Below are positions 52,790 to 61,279 of a DNA stretch of 64,000 nt, in pieces; within the stretch, counting starts at the first letter, position 1; each line of letters starts with the position of its first letter. The position numbers were made by a program, and so were the translations under genes. Origin of the DNA: Firmicutes bacterium UBA2058. GTDB taxonomy: Bacteria > Bacillota > Clostridia > Tissierellales > Sedimentibacteraceae. The notes below the pieces were generated by a model. That model was not told where the DNA came from. It did no database searches and worked only from the letters and a program-made list of their open reading frames with translations. The DNA lies in NCBI GenBank assembly GCA_002332905.1, contig DDAM01000039.1:26219-90218 (forward strand), given 5' to 3'.

Positions 52790-53078
52790 ATTTTATGGTA
52801 TGTTAGGTATAGCTAGAAAAGGTGGCAAAATTGTTTTAGGATATGACACTACAGTTTCTTTAATAAAGAGTAATATAGTTGATATTCTTGTAATTGTAGC
52901 AAGTGATGCATCGGAAAAAACTAAAAAAAATATAATATTTGAGTGTAATAAATATGGCCGTAATTATATTGAATACGGTGAAAAGGTTGTGTATGGTAAG
53001 ATATTAAATAAGAAGGAAGTCAGTGTTTTAGCTGTAACGGATAAAAATATTATATCTTATTTGGAAAACAACACATAA
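52782..53078 (+). CDS. ylxQ: L7Ae-family ribosomal/kink-turn RNA-binding protein YlxQ
   Basis: A 98-aa L7Ae/L30e-fold protein (LGIARKGGKIVLGYDT at 6-21, LVIVASDASEKTKKN near 38-52) encoded between rnpM and infB as usual. Binds kink-turns in related proteins; precise role unclear. Confidence 0.9.
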   Translation: MNKFYGMLGIARKGGKIVLGYDTTVSLIKSNIVDILVIVASDASEKTKKNIIFECNKYGRNYIEYGEKVVYGKILNKKEVSVLAVTDKNIISYLENNT

Positions 53079-53094
53079 ATTCGGAGGTGACTGC

Positions 53095-55320
53095 ATGAGA
53101 ATATACGAGTTAGCAAAAGAACTAAAAATAAATAGCAAAGATTTAATTGATATAATTGAAAAGGAATTTAATATTGAAGTAAATTCACACATGAGTTCAA
53201 TAACTGATTTAGAAACTTTAAGAGTTAGAAAAATTGTTAGTATTCTAAATGGTACAAATGAACAAGAAAAAGAAAAACCTAAGGTTAAGGATAAAAAAGA
53301 GTTTACTCCTAAAAAAACTGAAGTAAAGCAGCCTAAAGCTTTAGTTATAGAAGATGATGAAGATAATAAATTTGATTTAAAGGATGCTAAAATTAAGAAA
53401 GCTGATAAGGTAATTCCTAACAAAAAGGTAGAGACAAAAGGCAAAAATAATAACAATAATAGTAATACTAAATTCTTTAAAAAAGATAATAATAAAAATA
53501 ATAATTATAATAATAATGATGCAGAAAAGGCTAGAGAAAAACAACCTGCTCAACCAAAAGTTAAAAATATAGAAATTGAAGATACAATTGTTGTTAGAGA
53601 TTTAGCTGATAAAATGGGTGTTCCTGTTAGTCAAGTAATATCTAAATTAATTATGCTTGGCTTAATGGTAAATATGAATCAAGAAATAGATTTTGATACT
53701 GCTAGCTTAATAGCTGAAGAGTTCCGTGCAACTATTAGTAAAAAAGTAGTAATTGATGAGCTTCAGGTTATTGAAGATAAATTAGATCAGGATATTGAAG
53801 ATGCAGCTGAAACATTAGTTGAAAGACCACCTATAGTTACTGTAATGGGTCATGTTGACCATGGTAAAACATCATTGTTAGATGCTATAAGAAATACAAT
53901 AGAAACTTCAAAAGAGGCAGGCGGAATTACGCAGCATATAGGTGCTTCTATAGCTGAAATTAATGGAAAGAAAATAACCTTTTTAGATACACCAGGTCAC
54001 GAAGCATTTACATCAATGCGTGCTAGAGGTGCAAGTATAACAGATATAGCAATACTAGTAGTAGCAGCTGATGATGGTGTTATGCCTCAAACTATTGAGG
54101 CTATAAACCATGCTAGGGCAGCTAATGTTCCAATAATAGTTGCTGTAAACAAAATTGATAAAGAAACTGCAAATATTGATAGAGTTAAGCAAGAATTAAC
54201 TGAGCATAATGTTTTGGCAGAAGACTGGGGTGGAGATACAATATTTGTTCCAGTATCAGCAAAAAAACAATTAGGGATTGAAGAACTTCTAGAAATGATA
54301 TTGTTAGTAGCTGAAATGCAAGAATTAAAGGCAAATCCAAATAGAAATGCTAGAGGAACTATAATAGAAGCTAAACTTGATAAGGGTAGAGGGCCTGTTG
54401 CTACTGTTTTAGTACAAAAGGGAACTTTGAAAAAAGGTGATACTGTATTAGTTGGTGCATCTTTTGGTAAAATAAGAGCTATGTTTAGCAGCCAAGGTAA
54501 GAAAATTAATCAAGCTGGACCTTCTATACCAGTTGAAATTTTAGGACTTTCTGAGACACCACTGGCAGGTGATATTTTAATTAGTATGGATTCAGAAAAA
54601 GATGCTAAAACTATAGCTGAGAAGAGAAAAGAGAAATTTAGAACTGAAAATATGAATGCTACTTCTAAAGTTTCTTTAGATGATTTATATGATAGAATTC
54701 AAATGGGTGAAGTTAAAGATTTAAATATCATACTTAAAGCAGATGTTCGTGGTTCTATAGAGGCTATAAAACAATCCTTTGAGAAATTAAGCATTAAAGA
54801 GGTTAAGGTAAATATCATTCATAGTGGTGTTGGTGGAATTAATGAAAGTGATATAAATCTTGCTTCTGCTTCTAATGCAATAGTTATAGGCTTTAACGTA
54901 AGACCTTCTATTCAAGCAACAGAGCTTGCTAAGAGAGAGAATGTAGATATTCGTACCTATAATATTATTTATAGCGCTATTGAAGACTTAAAACAAGCAA
55001 TAACAGGTATGCTTGATCCAGAATACAAAGAGGTAGTACAGGGTAGAGCTGAGGTTAGAGCAACATTTAAAGTACCTAATATAGGAATAGTTGCAGGTGT
55101 TTATGTATTAAATGGTAAAATTACTAGAAAATCAAAAATTAGATTATTAAGAAATGATATTATTATTCACGAGGGTGATATCACTTCATTAAAAAGATTT
55201 AAGGATGATGCATCAGAATTAAACACTGGCTTTGAGGGTGGCGTTGGTATTGAAAAATACAATGATATCAAAGAAGGAGATATAATAGAAGCTTATATCA
55301 TGGAAGAAATTAAAAGATAA
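53095..55320 (+). CDS. infB: Translation initiation factor IF-2
   Basis: GTPase that places initiator tRNA and joins subunits. IF2N domain at 1-50, an Asn-rich linker at about 118-145 (NNNNNSNTKF, then NNKNNNYNNND), second N-terminal domain near 165-215, G1 GHVDHGKTS at 252-260, DTPGHEAF, NKID, then domains II-IV. 741 aa, a short Firmicute form. GGAGGTGA before the ATG. Confidence 0.97.
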   Translation: MRIYELAKELKINSKDLIDIIEKEFNIEVNSHMSSITDLETLRVRKIVSILNGTNEQEKEKPKVKDKKEFTPKKTEVKQPKALVIEDDEDNKFDLKDAKIKKADKVIPNKKVETKGKNNNNNSNTKFFKKDNNKNNNYNNNDAEKAREKQPAQPKVKNIEIEDTIVVRDLADKMGVPVSQVISKLIMLGLMVNMNQEIDFDTASLIAEEFRATISKKVVIDELQVIEDKLDQDIEDAAETLVERPPIVTVMGHVDHGKTSLLDAIRNTIETSKEAGGITQHIGASIAEINGKKITFLDTPGHEAFTSMRARGASITDIAILVVAADDGVMPQTIEAINHARAANVPIIVAVNKIDKETANIDRVKQELTEHNVLAEDWGGDTIFVPVSAKKQLGIEELLEMILLVAEMQELKANPNRNARGTIIEAKLDKGRGPVATVLVQKGTLKKGDTVLVGASFGKIRAMFSSQGKKINQAGPSIPVEILGLSETPLAGDILISMDSEKDAKTIAEKRKEKFRTENMNATSKVSLDDLYDRIQMGEVKDLNIILKADVRGSIEAIKQSFEKLSIKEVKVNIIHSGVGGINESDINLASASNAIVIGFNVRPSIQATELAKRENVDIRTYNIIYSAIEDLKQAITGMLDPEYKEVVQGRAEVRATFKVPNIGIVAGVYVLNGKITRKSKIRLLRNDIIIHEGDITSLKRFKDDASELNTGFEGGVGIEKYNDIKEGDIIEAYIMEEIKR

Positions 55321-55365
55321 AGAAGAGGGCTGATAAGGGTGAAAAACATTTTAAATACTAATAAA

Positions 55366-55432
55366 TATATATCCCGACTCCATGCACAAATCTTTATTGA
55401 CATTTTGTATAATAAAATGCATGGAGGTATAT
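55366..55432 (+). repeat. Family 2 hairpin/RBS element, copy before rbfA
   Basis: CTCCATGCA (55378-55386) pairs with TGCATGGAG (55418-55426), 9 bp perfect, and GGAGG (55423-55427) is inside the right arm. Lead-in CCCGA and the inner TTTATTGACATTTTGT match the rseP copy. Confidence 0.8.
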
Positions 55433-55819
55433 ATGTCTATAAAAAGAAATAATAGATTAACAGGTGAAATGAAAAAAATAATATCTGAGATTATAAAAAG
55501 AGATGTTAAAGACCCGAGAATTTCAGAAATGTTAAGTATAACAGATATTAACATTACTGAGGATTTAAAAAGCGCTAAGGTTTATGTTTCAATATACGGA
55601 GAAAGTGAACCTACAATAGAAGCATTAAATAGAGCAAAAGGCTTTATAAGAAAAGAATTAAGTAGAAAAATGAAAATAAGAACAGTTCCAGAGCTGTTTT
55701 TTGAGAAAGATTTTTCAATTGAGAAGGGTATTTATATAAGCAACTTAATTAATCAAGTTATTAGTCAGGAAGCTGGTGCAAATAATGAATCAAACGATGA
55801 ATCAGACGATGAAAAATAA
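55433..55819 (+). CDS. rbfA: Ribosome-binding factor A
   Basis: Late 30S assembly and cold-shock factor with a KH-like fold: NNRLTGEMKKIISEIIKRDV, then DPRISEMLSITDINITEDLK. 128 aa. The ATG at 55433 has GGAGG 5 bases up; an ATG at 55382 is in frame but lies in the repeat hairpin. The acidic C-terminus overlaps the start of nrnA. Confidence 0.94.
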   Translation: MSIKRNNRLTGEMKKIISEIIKRDVKDPRISEMLSITDINITEDLKSAKVYVSIYGESEPTIEALNRAKGFIRKELSRKMKIRTVPELFFEKDFSIEKGIYISNLINQVISQEAGANNESNDESDDEK

Positions 55820-56780
55820 TATAAGTGAGTTTTTTGACGCAATTGGTAATTCAGATAAAATATGTGTAATAGGTCATGTAGCTCCTGATGGAGATTGTAT
55901 AGGGTCAGTTATGGCCCTATACGAATTTTTAAATGCAACATATGATAAAGAGGTTTATGTTGGATTTGATGGAAAAATTCCATATAATTTTGAAAAGTAT
56001 ATTGATGAAAATTTAATACTATCAAACTTTGAAAATAAGAAATTTGACCTTACAGTTGTTTTAGATTGCAGTGATAAAGAAAGACTAGGCAAATATGAAT
56101 GCGTTATCGCAAATTCTAAAAAAACAATTTGTATAGATCACCATAAAACAAATACAGAATTTGCTGATATTAATATAATAGACCCCAAAATTAGTTCTAC
56201 TGGAGAATTATTATATCATATATTAAAAAGTGAAAATAAAGATATTAGCTTAAAAATGGCTGAATACATTTATATAGCCATAATAACAGATACAGGAAAA
56301 TTTTCTTATTCTTCTACTAGCAGTATAACTCATAATGTTGCTTCGGAACTTATGAAAATTGGAATTGATATAGCAAGAATTGATAATGAAATATATAATT
56401 CCAAGCCTATAAATATAGTTAAGGCATATATAGAATGTATTTCAAATATTAATTTTTATTATAATAGTAAGCTTGGTATTGCGAAAATAACAGATGATGT
56501 TGTCAAAAAAAATAATATTGATATGAATGATATTGAAGGTATAGTTGAGTTCATAAGAGAAGTTAATGAAATAGAAATATCTTGTGTTTTAAAAGAATAT
56601 GATGTAGAAAATACAAAGGTAAGCTTGCGTTCAAAAAATAACATTGATGTAGCTGAAATTTCTAAAAAATTTGGTGGTGGTGGACATATAAAGGCTGCTG
56701 GATTCCAAATTAATAAAAATTTAAAAGATTCTGAAATGATTATAGTTGATGAACTAAAAAAATATTTATGTGAAGTGTAA
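55785..56780 (+). CDS. nrnA: DHH/DHHA1 bifunctional oligoribonuclease/pAp phosphatase NrnA
   Basis: Degrades nano-RNAs and pAp. DHH motifs HVAPDGDCIGS near 31-41 and DHHKTN near 119-124, and the C-terminal DHHA1 GGGGHIKAAG. About 331 aa. Start is ambiguous: a 12-base near-repeat at 55784-55814 offers in-frame ATGs at 55785, 55797 and 55809 and a GTG at 55776; I take 55785, with AGGA 14 bases upstream. Overlaps rbfA by about 35 bases. Confidence 0.9.
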   Translation: MNQTMNQTMKNNISEFFDAIGNSDKICVIGHVAPDGDCIGSVMALYEFLNATYDKEVYVGFDGKIPYNFEKYIDENLILSNFENKKFDLTVVLDCSDKERLGKYECVIANSKKTICIDHHKTNTEFADINIIDPKISSTGELLYHILKSENKDISLKMAEYIYIAIITDTGKFSYSSTSSITHNVASELMKIGIDIARIDNEIYNSKPINIVKAYIECISNINFYYNSKLGIAKITDDVVKKNNIDMNDIEGIVEFIREVNEIEISCVLKEYDVENTKVSLRSKNNIDVAEISKKFGGGGHIKAAGFQINKNLKDSEMIIVDELKKYLCEV

Positions 56781-56782
56781 AA

Positions 56783-56815
56783 GTGACACCACGAAGTGGC
56801 GTTATGGAGGAAATA
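56783..56815 (+). repeat. Family 1 element, copy before truB (hairpin 2 type)
   Basis: ACACCAC (56786-56792) pairs with GTGGCGT (56796-56802) except one position, followed by TATGGAGGAAATA and ATG. The 3' end is almost the same as in the serine hydrolase copy. The first hairpin is missing. Confidence 0.65.
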
Positions 56816-57688
56816 ATGAATGGCGTATTAAATATTTTAAAGCCTACGGGCATGAGTTCTCATGATGTTGTAAGCTTTGTTAGGAAAACCATTGGAACAA
56901 AAAAGGTTGGCCATGCTGGTACTCTTGATCCTAATGTATCTGGTGTCTTACCAATATGTGTTGGTAAAGCAACAAAATTTAGTGATATATTAATTAATGG
57001 AGACAAAGAGTATATTTGTGAGATAAAATTTGGACAAAGTACTGACACTCAAGATATGTATGGTAATATAACAAATGAAGTCGATAACTTTAATTTTGAT
57101 GAACAGGCAATAATTGAAGTTATAAATTCATTTAAAGGTGTTATAAAACAAATTCCTCCAGCTTATTCAGCAGTTAAATTTAATGGTAAAAAGCTTTATG
57201 AGTATGCAAGACAAGATATTTTAATTGAAAAAGAAGCAAGAGACGCACATATTAAAAATCTAAAAGTACTTAAGATAAATAATCCTAATGTACTAATAAA
57301 AGTAAAGTGTTCAAAGGGAACCTATATGAGGACTTTGTGCAACGATATTGGTATGAAGTTAGGTATACCTGCACATATGGGTATTTTAATCAGAACAGAA
57401 GCTAAAGGGTTGAAAATTGAAGATTCTATTAGCTTGGAAAATTTAAAGTATTATGTAGAAATAAATAAACTAAAAGAATGCTTCATACCTGTGGATGTTA
57501 TTGTACCTATGAAAAAAGTTGTTGTAAATGAAAAATATTATGATAAACTTATAGTTGGGAATGAAGTATATTGTAAAATAAATGATGATTTAGTTGATAA
57601 TTTTTATGTATATTGCAAAGATATACTTATTGGTATTGGACATAAAGTAAATGAAAAACAAATAAAAATAAATAAAATGCTCATATAA
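56816..57688 (+). CDS. truB: tRNA pseudouridine-55 synthase
   Basis: Makes pseudouridine 55 in tRNA T loops. KPTGMSSHDVVSFVRK at 9-24, catalytic Asp38 in GHAGTLDPNVSG, PPAYSAVK and the C-terminal PUA-like part. 290 aa. ATG at 56816 with GGAGGAA upstream; the longer ORF start in the element is rejected. Confidence 0.95.
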   Translation: MNGVLNILKPTGMSSHDVVSFVRKTIGTKKVGHAGTLDPNVSGVLPICVGKATKFSDILINGDKEYICEIKFGQSTDTQDMYGNITNEVDNFNFDEQAIIEVINSFKGVIKQIPPAYSAVKFNGKKLYEYARQDILIEKEARDAHIKNLKVLKINNPNVLIKVKCSKGTYMRTLCNDIGMKLGIPAHMGILIRTEAKGLKIEDSISLENLKYYVEINKLKECFIPVDVIVPMKKVVVNEKYYDKLIVGNEVYCKINDDLVDNFYVYCKDILIGIGHKVNEKQIKINKMLI

Positions 57689-57700
57689 ACGGCGGTAAGG

Positions 57701-58573
57701 TTGAATAAAATTATGGAAAACAATAAAATAAGTACCGAATCCATGCACAAATCTTTAAACGTATTGAACGTAGTTCAATACAGTGGACTTTTTTGTGCAA
57801 ATAGAAGCATGGGCTTTAATAATGCCTGCATAGCTATCGGTAATTTTGATGGTATACATAAGGGTCATGATGTTTTAATAAGAGAAATGATTGAAATAAG
57901 TAAATTTAATAATTTAAACAGTATGATTTTAACTTTTAAATATTCTGATAAGTCTATGAGAAAAAGCTCAACTAATATGAAATATATTACAAGCTTTAAA
58001 AATAAAATTTCTATTCTAAAATCATATAACCCAACCAATATATGTTACATAGATTTGGACAGTGAAATATCTAAATACTCACCTGAAAAATTTATTAAGG
58101 ATATTCTTATTGATAAATATGATATGAAGCATGTAGTTGTTGGATATAACTTTAGATTTGGACATTATGCATTTGGAAATACAGATACATTAAAAAAATA
58201 TTCTTCAGTGTATAATTATGATGTAAGTATATTACCTAAGATACAATCAAAAAATGGATTAGATATAAGTAGCACTATTATTAGAGGGTACATTAAGGAT
58301 GGTAAAATCAAAGAGGCAAACGAGCTTTTAACAAAAAATTATACAATATTTAGCAATGATGTTAAATTCACAAGCAATAACAGTTGTATAGTTTATGAAA
58401 ATAGTGAAATAATAATACCGTGCGATGGTGAATATAAAGTGCTTGTCGGAGACAAAAGATGCACTGTTTGTATAAGTACAGTAGATAATAATAGATTATT
58501 AACTTTTGACTCTGATATTAAAATAGTCTCACTATGTGAGCCTGGGGAAAATATAATTTTTTTAAATAAATAA
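57701..58573 (+). CDS. ribF: RibF-like FAD synthetase with degenerate riboflavin kinase domain
   Basis: FAD/FMN biosynthesis protein. The nucleotidyltransferase domain is clear: AIGNFDGIHKGH near 46-57, YNFRFGHYAFGN, and ISSTIIRGYIKDGK near 186-199. After it only about 90 residues remain, without the flavokinase PTAN motif (GRTLGFPTAN) or the C-terminal helix, although IIPCDGEYKVLVGD resembles part of that barrel. It may have lost kinase activity. The N-terminus is uncertain: starts at 57701 (TTG), 57713 or 57809 are possible because a family 2 element overlaps codons 11-37. Confidence 0.85.
   Translation: MNKIMENNKISTESMHKSLNVLNVVQYSGLFCANRSMGFNNACIAIGNFDGIHKGHDVLIREMIEISKFNNLNSMILTFKYSDKSMRKSSTNMKYITSFKNKISILKSYNPTNICYIDLDSEISKYSPEKFIKDILIDKYDMKHVVVGYNFRFGHYAFGNTDTLKKYSSVYNYDVSILPKIQSKNGLDISSTIIRGYIKDGKIKEANELLTKNYTIFSNDVKFTSNNSCIVYENSEIIIPCDGEYKVLVGDKRCTVCISTVDNNRLLTFDSDIKIVSLCEPGENIIFLNK
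57725..57830 (+). repeat. Family 2 element, divergent copy over the ribF 5' end
   Basis: The lead-in AATAAGTACCGAATCCATGC is like the topA and rbfA copies. CCATGC (57741-57746) pairs with GCATGG, enclosing GCACAAA/TTTGTGC and a perfect GTATTGAAC/GTTCAATAC hairpin. No GGAGG follows; the element seems to lie inside the reading frame. Confidence 0.55.
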
Positions 58574-58603
58574 TAATATATAATTTTTATATATAAAATT
58601 ATG

Positions 58604-58632
58604 TTTACAAGTATATAATATTATGTTAAAAT
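58604..58632 (+). promoter_or_regulatory. Promoter and leader for rpsO
   Basis: TTTACA (58604-58609), 17-base spacer, TAAAAT (58627-58632), with a leader of about 85 bases to rpsO that may carry S15 autoregulation. Confidence 0.6.
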
Positions 58633-58722
58633 ATATTGAGTTTCCTTAATCTATGTTTTACGATACCTCAACGTATTGCATGGGTTATAGGTGAAATAAT
58701 ATGAATTTTGGAGGATGACAAT

Positions 58723-59001
58723 ATGTCAAGAGGAGCAATAACTAAAGAACAAAAACAAGCAATAATTGAAGAGTACAGATTAAATGATAAGGACACAGGA
58801 TCTCCTGAGGTTCAAATAGCTATATTAACACACAGAATTAACAATTTAACTGAACACTTACAAAGCAATAAAAAAGATCACCACTCAAGAAGAGGATTAT
58901 TAATGATGGTTGGTCAAAGAAGAGGATTCTTAAACTACTTAAAAGACAATGATATCGAAAGATACAGAAGTATACTTGCAAGACTTGGATTAAGAAGATA
59001 A
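58723..59001 (+). CDS. rpsO: 30S ribosomal protein S15
   Basis: Binds 16S rRNA at the central domain. 92 aa with DTGSPEVQIAILTHRINNLT and HHSRRGLLMMVGQRR. GGAGGATGACAAT precedes the ATG at 58723. The leader from 58604 is independent, so rpsO may control itself. Confidence 0.97.
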   Translation: MSRGAITKEQKQAIIEEYRLNDKDTGSPEVQIAILTHRINNLTEHLQSNKKDHHSRRGLLMMVGQRRGFLNYLKDNDIERYRSILARLGLRR

Positions 59002-59020
59002 GACTTTAGGAGCGGGGAGG

Positions 59021-59049
59021 TAATTCCCGCTTTATTTTTATATAAATTT
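59021..59049 (+). terminator. Terminator/attenuator between rpsO and pnp
   Basis: AGCGGG (59021-59026) pairs with CCCGCT (59036-59041), then TTATTTTTA. Confidence 0.8.
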
Positions 59050-59102
59050 TAAAATCAAGATATAAAATTATTATATACTCTATGATAAAATAGGAGGAGT
59101 AA

Positions 59103-61217
59103 ATGGAGAAAATTTTTAAATATATACTGGACGGCAAGGAACTTAAGGTTACAATTGGCAAAATAGCTGAACTGACTAAAGGGTCTTGTCTTGTTCAATA
59201 TGGTGACACAGTAATAATGGCCAACGTTGCAGCTTCAAGTGAACCTAGAGAAGGCGTTGACTTTTTCCCACTTAGCGTTGATTATGAGGAAAAATTATAT
59301 GCTGCTGGTAAAATACCTGGCGGATTTATAAAAAGAGAAGGTAGACCAACTGAAAAGGCTATATTGACATCACGTTTAATAGATAGACCGTTAAGACCTT
59401 TATTCCCAAAAGGATATAGAAATGATGTTACAGTTACTGTTACAGTTCTTTCTATGGATATAGATTATTCACCAGAAATAGCTGGTATGATTGGTTCATC
59501 TATAGCACTTTCAATATCTGATTTACCGTTTGAAGGCCCAACTGGTGCTGTTTCAGTAGGACTTATAGATGATAAATTTATCATTAATCCAAACTGTGAG
59601 CAAAGAGAAAATTCAAAACTTAATTTAACAGTTGCTGGAACTAAAGAGGCAATAATGATGGTTGAAGCAGGAGCTGAGGAAATATCAGAGACTCAAATGC
59701 TTGATGCTATATTATTTGCACATGAAGAAATCAAAAAAATATGCGACTTTATTGAAAATGTAGCTAAGGAAGCTGGAAAAGAAAAGGTACCTTACTTTGA
59801 ATTTAAATGTGATTCAAATATACAACAAGAAATTGTTGAGTATTCAAAGGATAAAATTAACGATGCTATAATTGAGCCAGATAAATTAACAAGACAGGAA
59901 AAAATAGATAGCTTAAAGGCTGAAATTATGGAAGTATTTTCAGAAAAATATCCTGAAAATATTGCAGATATAGATGATGCAACATACAAAATTATAAAAG
60001 AAAAAGTAAGAGAAAATATAATAGAACGTGGAATAAGACCTGACAACAGAACTATAGAAGAAATTAGACCTATAACTTGTGAGGTAGGACTATTACCTAG
60101 AACTCACGGTTCAGGATTATTTACAAGAGGTCAAACACAAGTATTGACAGTTGCTACACTTGGACCTATAAGTGATGTTCAAATACTTGATGGATTATCT
60201 GAAGAAGAATCTAAGAGATATATGCATCATTATAATTTTCCATCGTACAGTGTTGGTGAGGCTAGACCATCAAGAGGACCTGGAAGAAGAGAAATAGGTC
60301 ATGGTGCACTTGCAGAAAGAGCATTAGAGCCTGTTATTCCAGATCAAAATACATTCCCATATGCTATTAGATTAGTATCTGAAGTATTAAGCTCAAATGG
60401 TTCTACATCACAGGCAAGTGTTTGTGGTTCAACATTATCACTTATGGATGCTGGTGTGCCAATAAAAGCTCCTGTAGCAGGTATTGCAATGGGATTGATC
60501 AAAGAAGAAGATAAAGTAGCGGTTTTATCTGATATTCAAGGTATGGAAGATTTCTTAGGAGATATGGACTTTAAGGTTGCTGGAACAAGTGAAGGTATAA
60601 CTGCTATACAAATGGATATAAAAATTCATGGTATAGATAAAAAAATACTAGAACACGCCTTAGAAAGAGCTAGAATTGGTAGATTACACATATTAGATAA
60701 GATGCTAGAATGTATTGATAATCCAAGACCTGAATTATCTCAATATGCACCTAAGATTATAATAATGAAAATTAAACCTGAAAAGATTCGTGATGTTATC
60801 GGTACTGGTGGAAAGGTAATTAACAAAATTATTGAAGAAACTGGTGTTAAAATTGACATTGAAGATGATGGAACAGTATTTATAGCTGCTGAAAATCCTG
60901 AAAAAGGTAATGCTGCTAAGAAGATAATTGAAAAAATTGTAAAAGAAATAGAAGTTGGGGAAATATATTTAGGTAAAGTTGTTAGAATTACTACATTTGG
61001 TGCTTTTGTTGAAATAGATGATGGAAAAGACGGATTATTACACATATCTAAGATATCTGATAAACGTGTTAAAAAAGTTGAAGATGTTTTATCTATTGGA
61101 GACGAAATTTTAGTTAAAGTAACTGAAATAGACCAACAAGGTAGAATAAATCTATCACGTAAGGATGCATTACCTAAATCTGAAAATTCAGAAAATTCTG
61201 AAAACGAAGAACAATAA
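59103..61217 (+). CDS. pnp: Polynucleotide phosphorylase
   Basis: 3'-5' phosphorolytic exoribonuclease of mRNA decay. Two RNase PH domains (GRPTEKAILTSRLIDRPLRP in the first, THGSGLFTRGQTQ in the second), KH (IRDVIGTGGKVINKI near 556-570) and S1 (GKVVRITTFGAFVEI near 625). 704 aa. AGGAGGAG before the ATG. Conserved rpsO-pnp pair. Confidence 0.97.
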   Translation: MEKIFKYILDGKELKVTIGKIAELTKGSCLVQYGDTVIMANVAASSEPREGVDFFPLSVDYEEKLYAAGKIPGGFIKREGRPTEKAILTSRLIDRPLRPLFPKGYRNDVTVTVTVLSMDIDYSPEIAGMIGSSIALSISDLPFEGPTGAVSVGLIDDKFIINPNCEQRENSKLNLTVAGTKEAIMMVEAGAEEISETQMLDAILFAHEEIKKICDFIENVAKEAGKEKVPYFEFKCDSNIQQEIVEYSKDKINDAIIEPDKLTRQEKIDSLKAEIMEVFSEKYPENIADIDDATYKIIKEKVRENIIERGIRPDNRTIEEIRPITCEVGLLPRTHGSGLFTRGQTQVLTVATLGPISDVQILDGLSEEESKRYMHHYNFPSYSVGEARPSRGPGRREIGHGALAERALEPVIPDQNTFPYAIRLVSEVLSSNGSTSQASVCGSTLSLMDAGVPIKAPVAGIAMGLIKEEDKVAVLSDIQGMEDFLGDMDFKVAGTSEGITAIQMDIKIHGIDKKILEHALERARIGRLHILDKMLECIDNPRPELSQYAPKIIIMKIKPEKIRDVIGTGGKVINKIIEETGVKIDIEDDGTVFIAAENPEKGNAAKKIIEKIVKEIEVGEIYLGKVVRITTFGAFVEIDDGKDGLLHISKISDKRVKKVEDVLSIGDEILVKVTEIDQQGRINLSRKDALPKSENSENSENEEQ

Positions 61218-61234
61218 AGCTTAATAGCACTAAC

Positions 61235-61279
61235 ATAAAAAAGCCCTTTAATTAATAAAATATTAAAAGGGGGCTTTTT
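61235..61279 (+). terminator. Terminator-like hairpin overlapping the RBS of the next small ORF
   Basis: AAAAAAGCCCTTTA and TAAAAGGGGGCTTTTT form a stem followed by the T-run CTTTTT directly before an ATG. The GGGGG on the right arm is also the ribosome site of the ORF that follows, so the structure could end pnp transcription and also regulate this ORF. Covers part of the 336-base gap before the M16 peptidase. Confidence 0.7.
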
